Assembly (NCBI RefSeq): GCF_047730085.1
Contig: NZ_CP159830.1
Coordinates: 682,001 to 746,000 of the forward strand
Reading direction: 5' to 3'
From: Njordibacter sp937773555
GTDB taxonomy: Bacteria; Pseudomonadota; Gammaproteobacteria; Pseudomonadales; Balneatricaceae
DNA length: 64,000 nt
Under the pieces are notes generated by a model. It was not told where the DNA came from. It saw nothing but the letters and a program-made list of their open reading frames with translations, and ran no database searches. Shown here one piece after another: positions 24,752 to 33,086 of this stretch. The position numbers were made by a program, and so were the translations under genes. Each line of letters opens with the position of its first letter. Positions within the stretch are counted from its first letter, which is position 1.

Positions 24752-26581
24752 TCACTCTGAGTGGCAAGCGTATTGAGTCCATTCGTCATATTCGTTGCTT
24801 TGATCACAGGGCTCTTGCAACGAGTGTTGGTCGTATGTGCTACACAGACTTTCCCACCACCCAGGGGTCTTTTCCCACTGTCTATTCCGTCTGTACTGTG
24901 TCTGATGTAAAAACTCACCATACCAAAGTCCATCAGGCTTGTGGTCTGGATTCCAAGTTTCGGTTTGGTCGATGATTGGAAGCCAGTGTTCTGCGCCACT
25001 GCGGTTACCAGTGGTTGCCCACTCCCATATTTTTTCAAAGTTCTCTTTGCCTTTGATTAATAACTGATACTTGCTGGCCACTATTGGAAGATCATTTATT
25101 TTGGCTCTGATTTGTTGGAGCTTTTGACCTATTTGAGCTCGACGTTTGGACGAGTCAGGGGCTATTTTTACACCGCTGGCTTTGGCTGCTTTGTGTTGAG
25201 CCTTCATTGAGTCTAAAGCGCCATTGAGCTCTTTTCTTTCATGAAAAATATGACCATATTTAAAACTCATAAAGTCATGAACGTCTGCAATCAAGCTCCC
25301 CATGATTCCTAGTTCATACTTACCTATACATGCCCATGCAGGAGCTCTGGCGTCGGTGCTGATGCCATAGCGGTTACCTCTAATTTCCCCTTGATCTGAC
25401 TGACCACTTGATTTAGTTATGTACCCAGCGGCTTTGGCCATATATGCACCGGCGTTTATTGGATCTTTAATTTTCTCTAAGTGGGCGAAGCCTTGCCCCC
25501 AGATGCCTTCTATCCGCTCTGCCCATGACTCAAATAACGCAAAAGGCACTTTCCATGACATAAGTACATGGAGATGTGGGTTGTCCTCTCCAGCGTTGTT
25601 TTTGGGGTTTTCGGCAACCCAACAGTATTTTAGTTTATGGTCGTGACCTGGCACTTTTACTTGCCCTAGAGGGCCGTTAGCAATCCAACCCCGCTGGTAC
25701 ATTTTTTGAAGGCCATCAAAGAAACGACTAGTTTCCTTTTGGATGGTTGAACTGCCTGAGGCAATACGGTTTCTAGCGTCATCATCTAAGGTAAGTGTTA
25801 GGAACGTTTTATAGCCACCATGCTTCAGGGCCAAGTATTGGCAGGAGTCCGAAATGGCTACAGCGCCGCTCAAACTCAGTTCGCTTGTGATTCTAGGCCC
25901 AGACTGTGCTGGGGGTTGTGAGGCTGGCAAATCAACTTGGGTTCTTATTCGGATATCACCCGACCATTCTCGGTGAGTAACGACGGTAAATCGGCCTGCT
26001 CCATGAACAGGTGTGTGGATAACGGGGCAAGGGTTATCTCGATCTGCTACATATGACGCTAGATCATACTTACTACCATCAATTTCGATTTGATGCGCCG
26101 CCGGTGCCGTTCGCTGGTCGTCAAATCCGTTCACGAATACAGGTTCTAAGAGTTCCCCGGTTAGCTGATCGATTTGGCTAAAAGTTGGGCTGAACTCACC
26201 CTTTGGTTCGTGGCCCTGTGTTGTTTTGGTCTTTGCTCCGGTCTCGAAGTTTTTTCGTGCTTCGGCTGCTTGTTTTTCGCGTGTCGGACATTTGGATGCC
26301 CTGACTAGCCTATTGCGCTCAGCTCCGCTAATCGCCAAACCGCGCCCGCTTACGCGAGCTTTAAAAGCATCCACAGCTTGGCGCTGTGAATTACTAACAA
26401 GCGCATACGCGCCAATACTAACAAAAGCACATTCCTGTTTTTCAGGCACAAAAAAACGGGCTTGATCTATAGCCCGTTGCGTACGATGGAGAAGGGAGTC
26501 TGGTTCGAAGTTGTGTTCATACTTAAAAGGGAACATGCCCGCTAAGCCTTTTTGAATTTGCTGATCTATTGTTTCGTTCAT
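24752..26581 (-). CDS. HUH-family rolling-circle replication initiator
   Basis: A 609-residue protein with the three rolling-circle motifs: FLTLTLDD (260-267), the metal-binding HUH motif PHLHVLMSW (His336, His338) and the catalytic-Tyr motif YMAKAAGYITK (Tyr380, Tyr387). It would nick one origin strand and stay covalently attached during replication. The N-terminal 230 residues are element-specific and the C-terminal part is helical. It is the central replication gene of the tRNA-Leu element. A palindrome cluster about 450 bases upstream is a candidate origin. It could alternatively be a relaxase-like nickase, but no mobilisation genes accompany it. Confidence 0.78.
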   Translation of the reverse strand: MNETIDQQIQKGLAGMFPFKYEHNFEPDSLLHRTQRAIDQARFFVPEKQECAFVSIGAYALVSNSQRQAVDAFKARVSGRGLAISGAERNRLVRASKCPTREKQAAEARKNFETGAKTKTTQGHEPKGEFSPTFSQIDQLTGELLEPVFVNGFDDQRTAPAAHQIEIDGSKYDLASYVADRDNPCPVIHTPVHGAGRFTVVTHREWSGDIRIRTQVDLPASQPPAQSGPRITSELSLSGAVAISDSCQYLALKHGGYKTFLTLTLDDDARNRIASGSSTIQKETSRFFDGLQKMYQRGWIANGPLGQVKVPGHDHKLKYCWVAENPKNNAGEDNPHLHVLMSWKVPFALFESWAERIEGIWGQGFAHLEKIKDPINAGAYMAKAAGYITKSSGQSDQGEIRGNRYGISTDARAPAWACIGKYELGIMGSLIADVHDFMSFKYGHIFHERKELNGALDSMKAQHKAAKASGVKIAPDSSKRRAQIGQKLQQIRAKINDLPIVASKYQLLIKGKENFEKIWEWATTGNRSGAEHWLPIIDQTETWNPDHKPDGLWYGEFLHQTQYRRNRQWEKTPGWWESLCSTYDQHSLQEPCDQSNEYDEWTQYACHSE

Positions 26582-26715
26582 TGTATGTTCCTCTGGTTGG
26601 TGTGGTCGCCACTTGTGTGGGTATCAATTACCTTTCGGGGTCATGTGACTAATAGTATTAACAATGGGTACAACCATGAAAGGCTCGCCTCTGGGTTCTT
26701 TTTTCTTGTTTCAGT

Positions 26716-27279
26716 TCACCCATATTTTCCTCGTTCCATAGCGGTAAATGTGTCAACCAACGAAAAAAGACCCGTTGAAAGCCAGCATTTGCGAGGTTTA
26801 GTAGGGGTTTTAAGGGTGGTATTAATACAGGGGTTTAAGGGAGTATTATCTTTATTAGGCGGCGCTGCTAAAGCCTTTTTGGGTGCGGCTTCCAGCTCGA
26901 ATACGGGGGTATTGCCCAGTTTGGCTTCAAATTTATTTGTGCCTGGCTCATCATAAATAAAACCCTTTAACCGCGCCTGTGTTTCCTCTGCGGAGTGTTT
27001 CTCCGCTGCGAGTGTGCGGTATATTTTGCTATAGCAACTTGGGTTTGCTATAGCGAACCCTATAGATCGTAGGACGTGCGGTTTACAGACCATATTGGAG
27101 TGGGTTTTTGAGAGGTTAATTAAGCCGCCTAAATCGGTATCTAGACCTAAAGGTCTAGCGACTATGGCCATTTGACCTTTAGGTCTGGGGTCGGCCGTTG
27201 TGGGCAACAGTATGTGAGCTAAAGTAAAGGTTAAGCCAGCAATACATAGGGGCATGAAGTACTTGATCATGGCAGCCAC
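26716..27279 (-). CDS. Hypothetical protein with N-terminal membrane segment
   Basis: A 187-residue reading frame with a hydrophobic N terminus (MPLCIAGLTFTLAHILL) that could be a signal or anchor. No family was recognised. Its ATG overlaps the stop of the AlpA gene (ATGA), which supports translation. The DNA contains four palindromes (27026-27186), so it may serve as an origin or operator as well as, or instead of, coding. The C-terminal half is rich in Pro, Lys and Thr with no repeats. It lies directly upstream of the Rep gene. Confidence 0.45.
   Translation of the reverse strand: MAAMIKYFMPLCIAGLTFTLAHILLPTTADPRPKGQMAIVARPLGLDTDLGGLINLSKTHSNMVCKPHVLRSIGFAIANPSCYSKIYRTLAAEKHSAEETQARLKGFIYDEPGTNKFEAKLGNTPVFELEAAPKKALAAPPNKDNTPLNPCINTTLKTPTKPRKCWLSTGLFSLVDTFTAMERGKYG
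27026..27186. repeat. Palindrome cluster, candidate replication origin or operator
   Basis: Four dyads lie in 160 bases: TTGCTATAGCAA (27026-27037, perfect), GGGTTTGCTATAGCGAACCC (27041-27060, perfect apart from one wobble), AGACCTAAAGGTCT (27143-27156) and GACCTTTAGGTC (27174-27185). The first two share the core GCTATAGC and the last two share GACCT and AGGTC arms, which also form a 13-bp inverted repeat with each other. Hairpins of this kind are nicking sites of rolling-circle initiators. The cluster lies upstream of the HUH Rep gene. Confidence 0.55.
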
Positions 27280-27488
27280 TATTTCGAAGATGCTGAATGG
27301 TCAGAGGTGGAGTAACTGATTTGCTTATCAATGTAAGCTTCTAGGTCGCTCAGCAAATACCGTACAGCACGGGTGCCAATGCGACGAAAGGGGATGCGAG
27401 CGCCTGCCCACCGGTCACGTTCTAAAAATGCTGCGCTTACGTTTAGGTAAGTGGCGGCTTGTTTGGTATTTAGTAAAGCTGATTGCAT
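27279..27488 (-). CDS. AlpA-type excisionase/regulator
   Basis: A 69-residue MerR-like winged helix of the AlpA/phage excisionase family: LLNTKQAATYLNVSAAFLERD is the helix-turn-helix, followed by the wing RIGTRAVRYLLSDLEAYI. The ATG at 27488 is chosen for its GAGGGG site; the frame extends 14 codons upstream without one. AlpA proteins activate integrase expression and assist excision in P4-like islands, which fits its place between the integrase block and the Rep gene. Confidence 0.82.
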   Translation of the reverse strand: MQSALLNTKQAATYLNVSAAFLERDRWAGARIPFRRIGTRAVRYLLSDLEAYIDKQISYSTSDHSASSK

Positions 27489-27545
27489 GTGGTGCCCCTC
27501 GAAGTAAAAAACATTGAGGTAATGTTGCACGCTAATGTGAGTATG

Positions 27546-27578
27546 AAAAACTCCCAGCAGAGCTAGCTGGGAGTTTTT
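27546..27578. terminator. Strong bidirectional terminator
   Basis: A 13-bp perfect stem AAAAACTCCCAGC (27546-27558) with GCTGGGAGTTTTT (27566-27578) and a 7-base loop. Flanking A and T runs let it work in both directions. It closes the integrase operon, and the AlpA-Rep operon starts beyond it. Confidence 0.88.
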
Positions 27579-27614
27579 AGTTACTAGCTGGGAGGTTTGT
27601 GCTAGAAACGTGTT

Positions 27615-28520
27615 TTAGAGGCGAGGCCTCCCAGCTCTTTCTGATGCGGGCCTTGTGTCTAAGTCTTTGATCCAATCACGGGTGGTGTTCTTGCTTGAAA
27701 AATGGGCTGCCCCGCCATATTTTAGGAAAACCTCATTGCGCCTTATATCTTCAATTGACATGGTGGGATTGTATTTCCAGAGCGTTGATGCTATCTCCCT
27801 GCATAGGATTCTAGATCGTTGTTTATGGGTTAGAGTGCCCCAAAATGTATCTATTGCGTCTCGTTTATATGTGTTTGGCAGAGGCTCTGTGGCCTCATCA
27901 ACTGTATGTTCAGCTAATATGTCTTTTTCGATGAGGTCCCTTAGGGGGCAGGCCTTAGAGCGTTCAAACTGTTGGCATTTTTCATCAACTAAAATTTTTA
28001 TCTTTAAAGTTAGTTGAATGTTTTCTACTTCGTCATCATCAAACCAAAAATAAGGGAAAGGCAGCTCTTTTCTAATAGCCCATTCTGCTAGGTCGCTGCT
28101 GGTGGTATATATTTTATTCAGATAGGTTTTGGAATATGGGGCTGACGCTTTTAATATTTTATTGTGATGGCTAATGTATTGATGCAATCGATCTGTTTTT
28201 TGGTTGATAAAATCTAAGTAAAGATCTACTGCGTTCTGGTAACCATTACACCATGTCTCTGTATCATCAGAGTTGAAATAAACTACAGAAGGAAGATATC
28301 GATCATCTTTTAGCTCAATGCCGTGGTTAGTGACAACCGCAAGTTCACTACGTAGTTGAGAAAATAACATGGCTTGCAATACATCTATAACCGCCGAAGG
28401 AGGGGCTTCAGGATCGGATGTGCTTTGTTCGAGGTTAGCAAGTCGGTGAGCAATGTCCCAAAGGCTTAGGTAGTCTTTTGCCGGAATGATCTTTTCTATA
28501 TTATTTGCTGCTGACGTCAT
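27615..28520 (-). CDS. Hypothetical protein of integrase operon
   Basis: A 301-residue soluble protein that was not recognised. It begins MTSAANNIEKIIPAKDYLSL at 28520, chosen because AAGGAA lies upstream; the longer frame would run 27 codons into the integrase gene. Features include a helical N-terminal half, WFDDDEVENIQLTLKIKILV in the middle, and a C-terminal part with Arg and Lys (TRDWIKDLDTRPASERAG). The start lies inside the end of the integrase gene (20-base overlap), so the two are co-translated; the link to the integrase suggests a role in element maintenance. Confidence 0.65.
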   Translation of the reverse strand: MTSAANNIEKIIPAKDYLSLWDIAHRLANLEQSTSDPEAPPSAVIDVLQAMLFSQLRSELAVVTNHGIELKDDRYLPSVVYFNSDDTETWCNGYQNAVDLYLDFINQKTDRLHQYISHHNKILKASAPYSKTYLNKIYTTSSDLAEWAIRKELPFPYFWFDDDEVENIQLTLKIKILVDEKCQQFERSKACPLRDLIEKDILAEHTVDEATEPLPNTYKRDAIDTFWGTLTHKQRSRILCREIASTLWKYNPTMSIEDIRRNEVFLKYGGAAHFSSKNTTRDWIKDLDTRPASERAGRPRL

Positions 28521-29721
28521 TATCTGTTCCTTCGATTTGACCAAGTATATAGTTTGTAATTTTTTGCATTGGTTCGCGTAACCGCTCTGCATTTGGAACA
28601 ATATAACCTCCTGTTACATCATTTGCAGCCCTATGGTTAAGTAATCTTTTTAGCGCGTAGTGAGGGATGTCCAAATTTTCCGCTGTAGTGGCAAACGTGC
28701 GGCGTAGATCGTGTAATGTGAACTTGATGTCGGATAGTTCTATAACTCTCTTTATGGAGGTTCTAGGCTCTTTTAATGGCCCGTCCGTAATAGGGGAGGG
28801 GAACACCCATGGGCTTTCAGATTGAAAGTGTCGTTGCTTTAGCAACGCTTCCAAATGGTCGGACATGGGTAGGCGGTGAGGATCTTTGTTTTTGGTGTCG
28901 GGAATCAAGAAAGATCGTTCGTTAAAGTTCACATTGCCCCAAGTCATTTTACTGGCTTCGGATTTTCGTAATCCAGTGAATAGCAAAAAGTGAAGGTAGT
29001 CTCTTGTAGTTTCTTGGTTAAGCTTAAGCGTTGCGTCAAACCAAGGTTTCAATTGAGTTGGCGTTAATAGGGTTTGTCTTGGCTTCACTTCGTACCACGA
29101 TCTAGTTTTGCTCAGTCGCTTTGTTGGGTTGACCTGAATAATGGGCTGGCCCTTTTGATCTTCATATTGTTCTATAGCAAAGTTGAATATGGCTCTTAAC
29201 ACACGCATGGTTCCATTGGCTCCAGCAACGCTAGTTTCCCCCAGCTTACGATGCCGTGTTTCAATCATATCTTTGGTTATATCAGTCATAGGTTTGTTAA
29301 GCCAATCGCTAAGTGCACCTTTAATGCATCGTTGATATTCGCCCAATGTGCTAGGCTTTAGGTTGTGCCTGGCTAGCAGGTAGTCGCGGTATGCGTCGGC
29401 AAGTGTAACGCCCTTAATTTGTTGATCTTTTTTGTCTGCTACTGGGTCATTGCCGGTGGCAATTTGCCCCAAAGTAATTTGTGCTTGCTTTCTAGCTTGC
29501 TCTGGAGTGAGCGGCCCGTGCTTACCTAAGGTAATACGCTTAGCTTTACCTTGAACTCTGGCTTCAACTATATAAGTTTTGGTGCCCTTATTGGTTACCT
29601 TTAGCCCAAAGCCGGTTAGCTCAGTGTCGCGGTAAAATTCTTGAGTCGCCTTATCGTTGGCTCCGGCAGGTGGCGGAATGATGCCATCAACCGTTCGTTT
29701 CGAAATTTTTATGCGTGGCAT
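28501..29721 (-). CDS. Tyrosine integrase of the tRNA-Leu element
   Basis: A 406-residue P4-type integrase. An N-terminal arm-binding domain (residues 1-95, with TGFGLKVTNKGTKTYIVE) is followed by a core-binding domain (105-200) and a catalytic domain with Arg252 (FTGLRKSEASKMTW), HDLRRTFAT (His337, Arg340), LLNHRAAND (His363) and nucleophile Tyr373 (GGYIVP). All expected catalytic residues are present. It would recombine the 56-bp repeat in tRNA-Leu with the circular element. It starts 170 bases inside the right att site and is head of a leftward operon. Confidence 0.92.
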   Translation of the reverse strand: MPRIKISKRTVDGIIPPPAGANDKATQEFYRDTELTGFGLKVTNKGTKTYIVEARVQGKAKRITLGKHGPLTPEQARKQAQITLGQIATGNDPVADKKDQQIKGVTLADAYRDYLLARHNLKPSTLGEYQRCIKGALSDWLNKPMTDITKDMIETRHRKLGETSVAGANGTMRVLRAIFNFAIEQYEDQKGQPIIQVNPTKRLSKTRSWYEVKPRQTLLTPTQLKPWFDATLKLNQETTRDYLHFLLFTGLRKSEASKMTWGNVNFNERSFLIPDTKNKDPHRLPMSDHLEALLKQRHFQSESPWVFPSPITDGPLKEPRTSIKRVIELSDIKFTLHDLRRTFATTAENLDIPHYALKRLLNHRAANDVTGGYIVPNAERLREPMQKITNYILGQIEGTDNDVSSK

Positions 29722-29752
29722 TAATTGCGTCCTGAAATAGTTACATGTGTCT

Positions 29753-29773
29753 AAAAGTAGACGTATAGTAGAC
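29753..29773 (+). repeat. Right copy of 21-bp arm-type repeat
   Basis: Identical to 19921-19941, including two GTAGAC units 11 bases apart. It lies between the integrase start and the right att site, a common place for integrase arm sites that also repress its promoter. Confidence 0.7.
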
Positions 29774-29892
29774 GCATTGTGTCAAATAAGGGCAATATAG
29801 TGCAAGTAGCTTAAAACAGTATGTGGGTTAAATCATTGTTAAATAGATGAATTTAAAAGAAAAACAAATTTATTCAAAGAAAGAATCACTTA

Positions 29893-29948
29893 ACTTAAAA
29901 TCTGTCGGCTTATGGCTATGCGGGTTCAAGTCCCGCCCAAGGCACCAC
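29893..29948 (+). repeat. Right att repeat (56 bp), partial tRNA-Leu
   Basis: A perfect copy of tRNA-Leu from the anticodon arm through CCA. It lacks the 5' part, so it is not a tRNA gene. Confidence 0.95.
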
Positions 29949-30141
29949 ACTAGGAAATGTCATCTCATCTCGTGCTTCCAGTTGTAATTCTCAGCAGTAA
30001 TCACCAATTGATTGGTAACTCATACCCAAACTTTGTTAATTGATAGCGCAGTTATCAGTGGCTTATGTAAACAAAAATCTCTTTGATGGTTGAGGTAATG
30101 TTATTTTTTAGGAGTAACATTTAAACCCTAAAGAAGCCCTC

Positions 30142-30267
30142 TCAAGCAGAATCACCCCATATCTTTCCATCTACCAGCCCGTATAAATGATAAATTTCAG
30201 AGCGATAAACTCCGTCACCCAAAATGTCGAGTTCGATGGATGCAGAAACTTGCCCATCAAAATCTGA
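30142..30267 (-). other. Protein-like relic
   Basis: Read leftward, an open stretch without a start codes for about 41 residues ending at a TGA (30142-30144): VSASIELDILGDGVYRSE and then YHLYGLVDGKIW. The pattern resembles the last strands of an NTF2/SnoaL-fold protein, so this is probably the tail of a lost gene. The rest of the 29949-30523 gap shows no convincing gene. Confidence 0.35.
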
Positions 30268-30523
30268 TTACTTTGTTATATGAGCGCAATAACCAGTTAA
30301 AACTATTTTATCTTCTATTTAGCCTAAAGGTTTAGGGAAAAAAGCCGATATCTTTGAGATTAGTGCCAACAACCAGTTGATTTTACTTTCTATTTAGCTT
30401 CATTTTTAACGAATTTATGATTTTGATCGTAAATATGTACTCTCTGGATAGGAAAGAATCCGCTGGGTATTAGGAGCCCATGTCAATATTTAGCGGGCAT
30501 GCTAATAAAGGAAAAAGCGTTAT

Positions 30524-31006
30524 ATGAAACATAACATCCGCGTCACCAAGGAAGAGCTGGCTTGGTTGTTGCCCAATGAGACGGTTGATGATTCTCATTT
30601 GGAGTTAATTCGCTCAAAGTTATTGATCCGATGTCTTATCATGGCTGCCATATTTGTGGTCAGGGCTTTTGTAATCACTTACTACCCGCAATATCATCTG
30701 TGCACCATTTATGATCAACGCTTGCCAGGCACTGAGTCGATAGACACGCTGAATCAACTAAGATTAGCTATCACTTTCGTATGCAGCAGCGTTTATTTAT
30801 ACTCCTTTTATAAGAATCTCTACTTTAGGTCCGCTAACGTGGCTGCGCTATTTGTTTTTAGTGGGCTAATTTGGAGCGATTTTGAAGCCTTGATTTTGCT
30901 CGAATCATTTAGCAAGTTAACTTACGGTTCTCTTGTTATGATTTTTATTAGATTATCGGTAGGGGCTTTGCTCTTGCTCAATTATCTAGATACTCGGAAT
31001 GAATAA
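30524..31006 (+). CDS. Four-helix membrane protein, paralogue of 58482
   Basis: A 160-residue inner-membrane protein. A short charged N terminus (MKHNIRVTKEELAWLLPN) precedes about four helices (near residues 35-55, 78-97, 103-125 and 132-152). It aligns over its whole length with the protein at 58482-58958, sharing the N-terminal IRVTxEEL, the YYPxYHLxxIYxxRL loop and the YLYSFYxxLxFRxAN segment. No named family is recognised. An AAAGGA site precedes the ATG. It is the first gene outside the tRNA-Leu element and has no operon partner. Confidence 0.65.
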   Translation: MKHNIRVTKEELAWLLPNETVDDSHLELIRSKLLIRCLIMAAIFVVRAFVITYYPQYHLCTIYDQRLPGTESIDTLNQLRLAITFVCSSVYLYSFYKNLYFRSANVAALFVFSGLIWSDFEALILLESFSKLTYGSLVMIFIRLSVGALLLLNYLDTRNE

Positions 31007-31239
31007 AAACTCAGACCTGATCAATGTCAGTCTGGCTGACGTTTTCAGTTTAGTTGGCGTGGGCTACGATATCAGCACTAGAGGCCTATTTTTGACTAGA
31101 TATTGGCTAAGCACTTTGGGTATCAAGTTGCACTAATATTTTCTCCAACCTGTTGTTAAAGTGGTCCCATTGAACCGAACAGAATTTTCGCTTTGCAAAC
31201 TAAACTTTGCTTCAAAATACTTTCGGCCGATACTTTTTA

Positions 31240-31320
31240 AAAGATGCCGTTAAAGGTGTTAGTGGCAGCCATGTGACTACTGAGTTCGACGTATCCCAAA
31301 CTGGCAGTTCTGTTTTCTAA
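31240..31320 (+). other. Short protein-like relic before a terminator
   Basis: In one frame the bases read KDAVKGVSGSHVTTEFD and continue to a TAA just before 31321, with no start upstream. The terminator at 31358 would fit the end of a former gene. Too short to identify. Confidence 0.25.
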
Positions 31321-31357
31321 AAGTAGATAAAAAGTCTACCTAAATGGCCCTTCTTGA

Positions 31358-31403
31358 AAAAGCTAAGGGTCATATAGCATTCCTATAGAACCTTAGCTTT
31401 TTT
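31358..31403 (+). terminator. Rho-independent terminator
   Basis: An 11-bp stem, AAAAGCTAAGG (31358-31368) and CCTTAGCTTTT (31391-31401), with a 22-base loop and a closing T run. No intact gene remains directly upstream except the membrane protein ending at 31006. Confidence 0.75.
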
Positions 31404-31506
31404 GCCAAAACAGAGTCACTCTGTGGCAAATAATAAGCTACTAGAAATACTAACACCCTAAAATATCCTATCTATATCACTGACATCCACCGATACAGAA
31501 CACCTA

Positions 31507-31686
31507 TTAGGCGCCTGACGTAATTGCTGTAGTTTCATTTAAAGCAAGTTCAATGTTGGCAGTACTTGAGCGTGGAATTTCACGAATAGCTTCTGCTCTA
31601 ATGTGGGCAATGTAGGTAAAGTAGCTATCCTTCAACAGGAGCAATCTATTTACTCCCGATGAAGTTCTTATAACTGGAGTTAAATT
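31507..31686 (-). other. Protein-like relic
   Basis: Read leftward, 59 open codons without a start end in TAA at 31507-31509. The sequence contains PVIRTSSGVNRLLLLKDSYF and IREIPRSSTANIE, which look like coding sequence rather than chance. It is probably the C-terminal tail of a deleted gene; the family was not recognised. The remaining bases to 31999 hold the promoter region of the TRAP operon. Confidence 0.35.
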
Positions 31687-31999
31687 TTAAACATGGCGGC
31701 CCACTGAGCCCAGATTTGCATAGTTCATGTAAAAACGTCAAAGCTTTATCTTGGTTGTGTTCATTTTTTTAGTCATCAATACGAGTTAATGCTTGCCATT
31801 AGCTTAGCAATCCAACTTAGGAACCCTTTTCAGAAGATCTTTCCAAGTATTAAAAAATGGTACTAAAATAGTGTATGAAGTATCAAAAATTAAACAAAAA
31901 CACAAAAAAACCTTTGTTTCATTGTTTTACTCACGTAAGCTGAAGCCGCTAAGAATAGTAAAGCATTTAAAATACTAATGACCAATAAAGGAAAAAACG

Positions 32000-33004
32000 A
32001 TGATCAAAACACTCAAAACAGCGGCCTTAGGCGCCGTGTTAGCGCTTGGCCTTGCCGGCAATACGTCGGCCCAAGAGATAAACTTTTTTACCATTGGAAC
32101 AGGTGGCACAGCCTATACCTACTATCCAGTTGGCGGTGTAATTGCCAACGCAATCTCCAAGCCACCAGGCTCACGCGAGTGTGGCAAAGGTGGCTCCTGT
32201 GGTGTTGACGGGCTAATTGCATCTGCAGTGTCGTCGCGGGGTTCGGTCGACAATGTGAACGCTATAATTTCTGGCTTACGTAGTTCCGGATTTGCCCAGT
32301 CTGATGTTGCTTATTGGGCATATACTGGCACAGGCACTATGGAAGGTAGCGAGCCAGCTAAGGATCTGCGCACCATTGCTGCCTTGTTTGAAGAGCATAT
32401 TCACCTAGTCGCTTTAGCTGACAGTGGTATCAACTCAGTTGCTGATTTAGCTGGAAAGCGTGTGTCTTTAGACGAACCAGGTTCTGGTACCTATGTTGAC
32501 GCTAATCTAATCCTAGAGTCTAACGGCTTGTCTTCTGATGATGTAACTGCAGAGGCTCTTAAAGGTGGTGCGGCGGCTGAAGCCTTGCGTAATGGCAAGA
32601 TTGACGCATTCTTTGTGGTTGCTGGTTACCCAACTGGATCTCTGGTTGAACTTGCGTCTGCTGCAGACATCAAACTGGTACCTATCGATGGTGCAGGTGC
32701 AAATGCTTTGACTGAAAAATACGGGTTCTTCGCGTCGTCAGATATTCCTAAAGGCACTTACGAAGGCGTAGATACCACAACCACAGTAGCCGTTGGTGCA
32801 CAGTGGTTTACGTCTGCATCTCAAGACGATGACCTGATTTACAATATTACTAAAGCATTGTGGAATAAAGAGTCTCGCAAGTTGCTTGATGTAGGTCATG
32901 CTAAAGGTAAGACGATTACACCGGCTACAGCTTTAGCGGGTGTAGGTGTGCCTTTGCATGCAGGTGCTGAGCGCTTCTACCGTGAAGCTGGCCTAATCGA
33001 GTAA
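32000..33004 (+). CDS. TAXI family TRAP transporter solute-binding protein
   Basis: A 334-residue periplasmic protein. The signal peptide is MIKTLKTAALGAVLALGLAG with cleavage near SAQE. The mature part starts with the TAXI hallmark FFTIGTGGTAYTYYPVGG and has GLRSSGFAQSDVAYWAYTG and GKRVSLDEPGSGT. A Cys pair in the segment GSRECGKGGSC (about residues 53-63) could form a disulphide. It delivers substrate to the fused permease encoded next. Known TAXI ligands include glutamate and dicarboxylates, but the substrate here is unknown. AAAGGA lies before the ATG. Confidence 0.92.
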   Translation: MIKTLKTAALGAVLALGLAGNTSAQEINFFTIGTGGTAYTYYPVGGVIANAISKPPGSRECGKGGSCGVDGLIASAVSSRGSVDNVNAIISGLRSSGFAQSDVAYWAYTGTGTMEGSEPAKDLRTIAALFEEHIHLVALADSGINSVADLAGKRVSLDEPGSGTYVDANLILESNGLSSDDVTAEALKGGAAAEALRNGKIDAFFVVAGYPTGSLVELASAADIKLVPIDGAGANALTEKYGFFASSDIPKGTYEGVDTTTTVAVGAQWFTSASQDDDLIYNITKALWNKESRKLLDVGHAKGKTITPATALAGVGVPLHAGAERFYREAGLIE

Positions 33005-33023
33005 GTTATACTCTCGATGCTAC

Positions 33024-33060
33024 CAGCCTCAGGCACTAGCGTGTCTGGGGCTGTTTTATT
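33024..33060 (+). terminator. Intercistronic hairpin with T-rich tail
   Basis: A 13-bp stem (33024-33036 with 33041-33053, two wobble pairs) closes a 4-base TAGC loop, followed by TTTTATTTATTT. It lies between the binding-protein and permease genes and probably reduces read-through so that binding protein exceeds permease. Confidence 0.8.
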
Positions 33061-33086
33061 TATTTATTCTGATATGGAACTATGTC

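Larger units (their letters stand above)
19847..29948. mobile_element. Integrative element in tRNA-Leu with HUH Rep and defence-like cargo
   Basis: A 10.1-kb element between perfect 56-bp repeats. All genes read leftward. From the right the order is tyrosine integrase, 301-residue unknown, AlpA-type factor, small unknown, HUH-family Rep, AAA ATPase, HNH protein, EVE-HNH nuclease and zinc-ribbon/T5orf172 protein. A 21-bp repeat lies inside each end. Relaxase, type IV secretion and phage structural genes are absent, so it would depend on a helper phage or plasmid to transfer. Two attC hairpins lie in the cargo. The integrase and att sites look intact, so it may still excise. Confidence 0.9.

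Noticed and set aside
29893..29948. Second tRNA-Leu gene
   Set aside because: Only the 3' part is present; it is the att copy left by integration.
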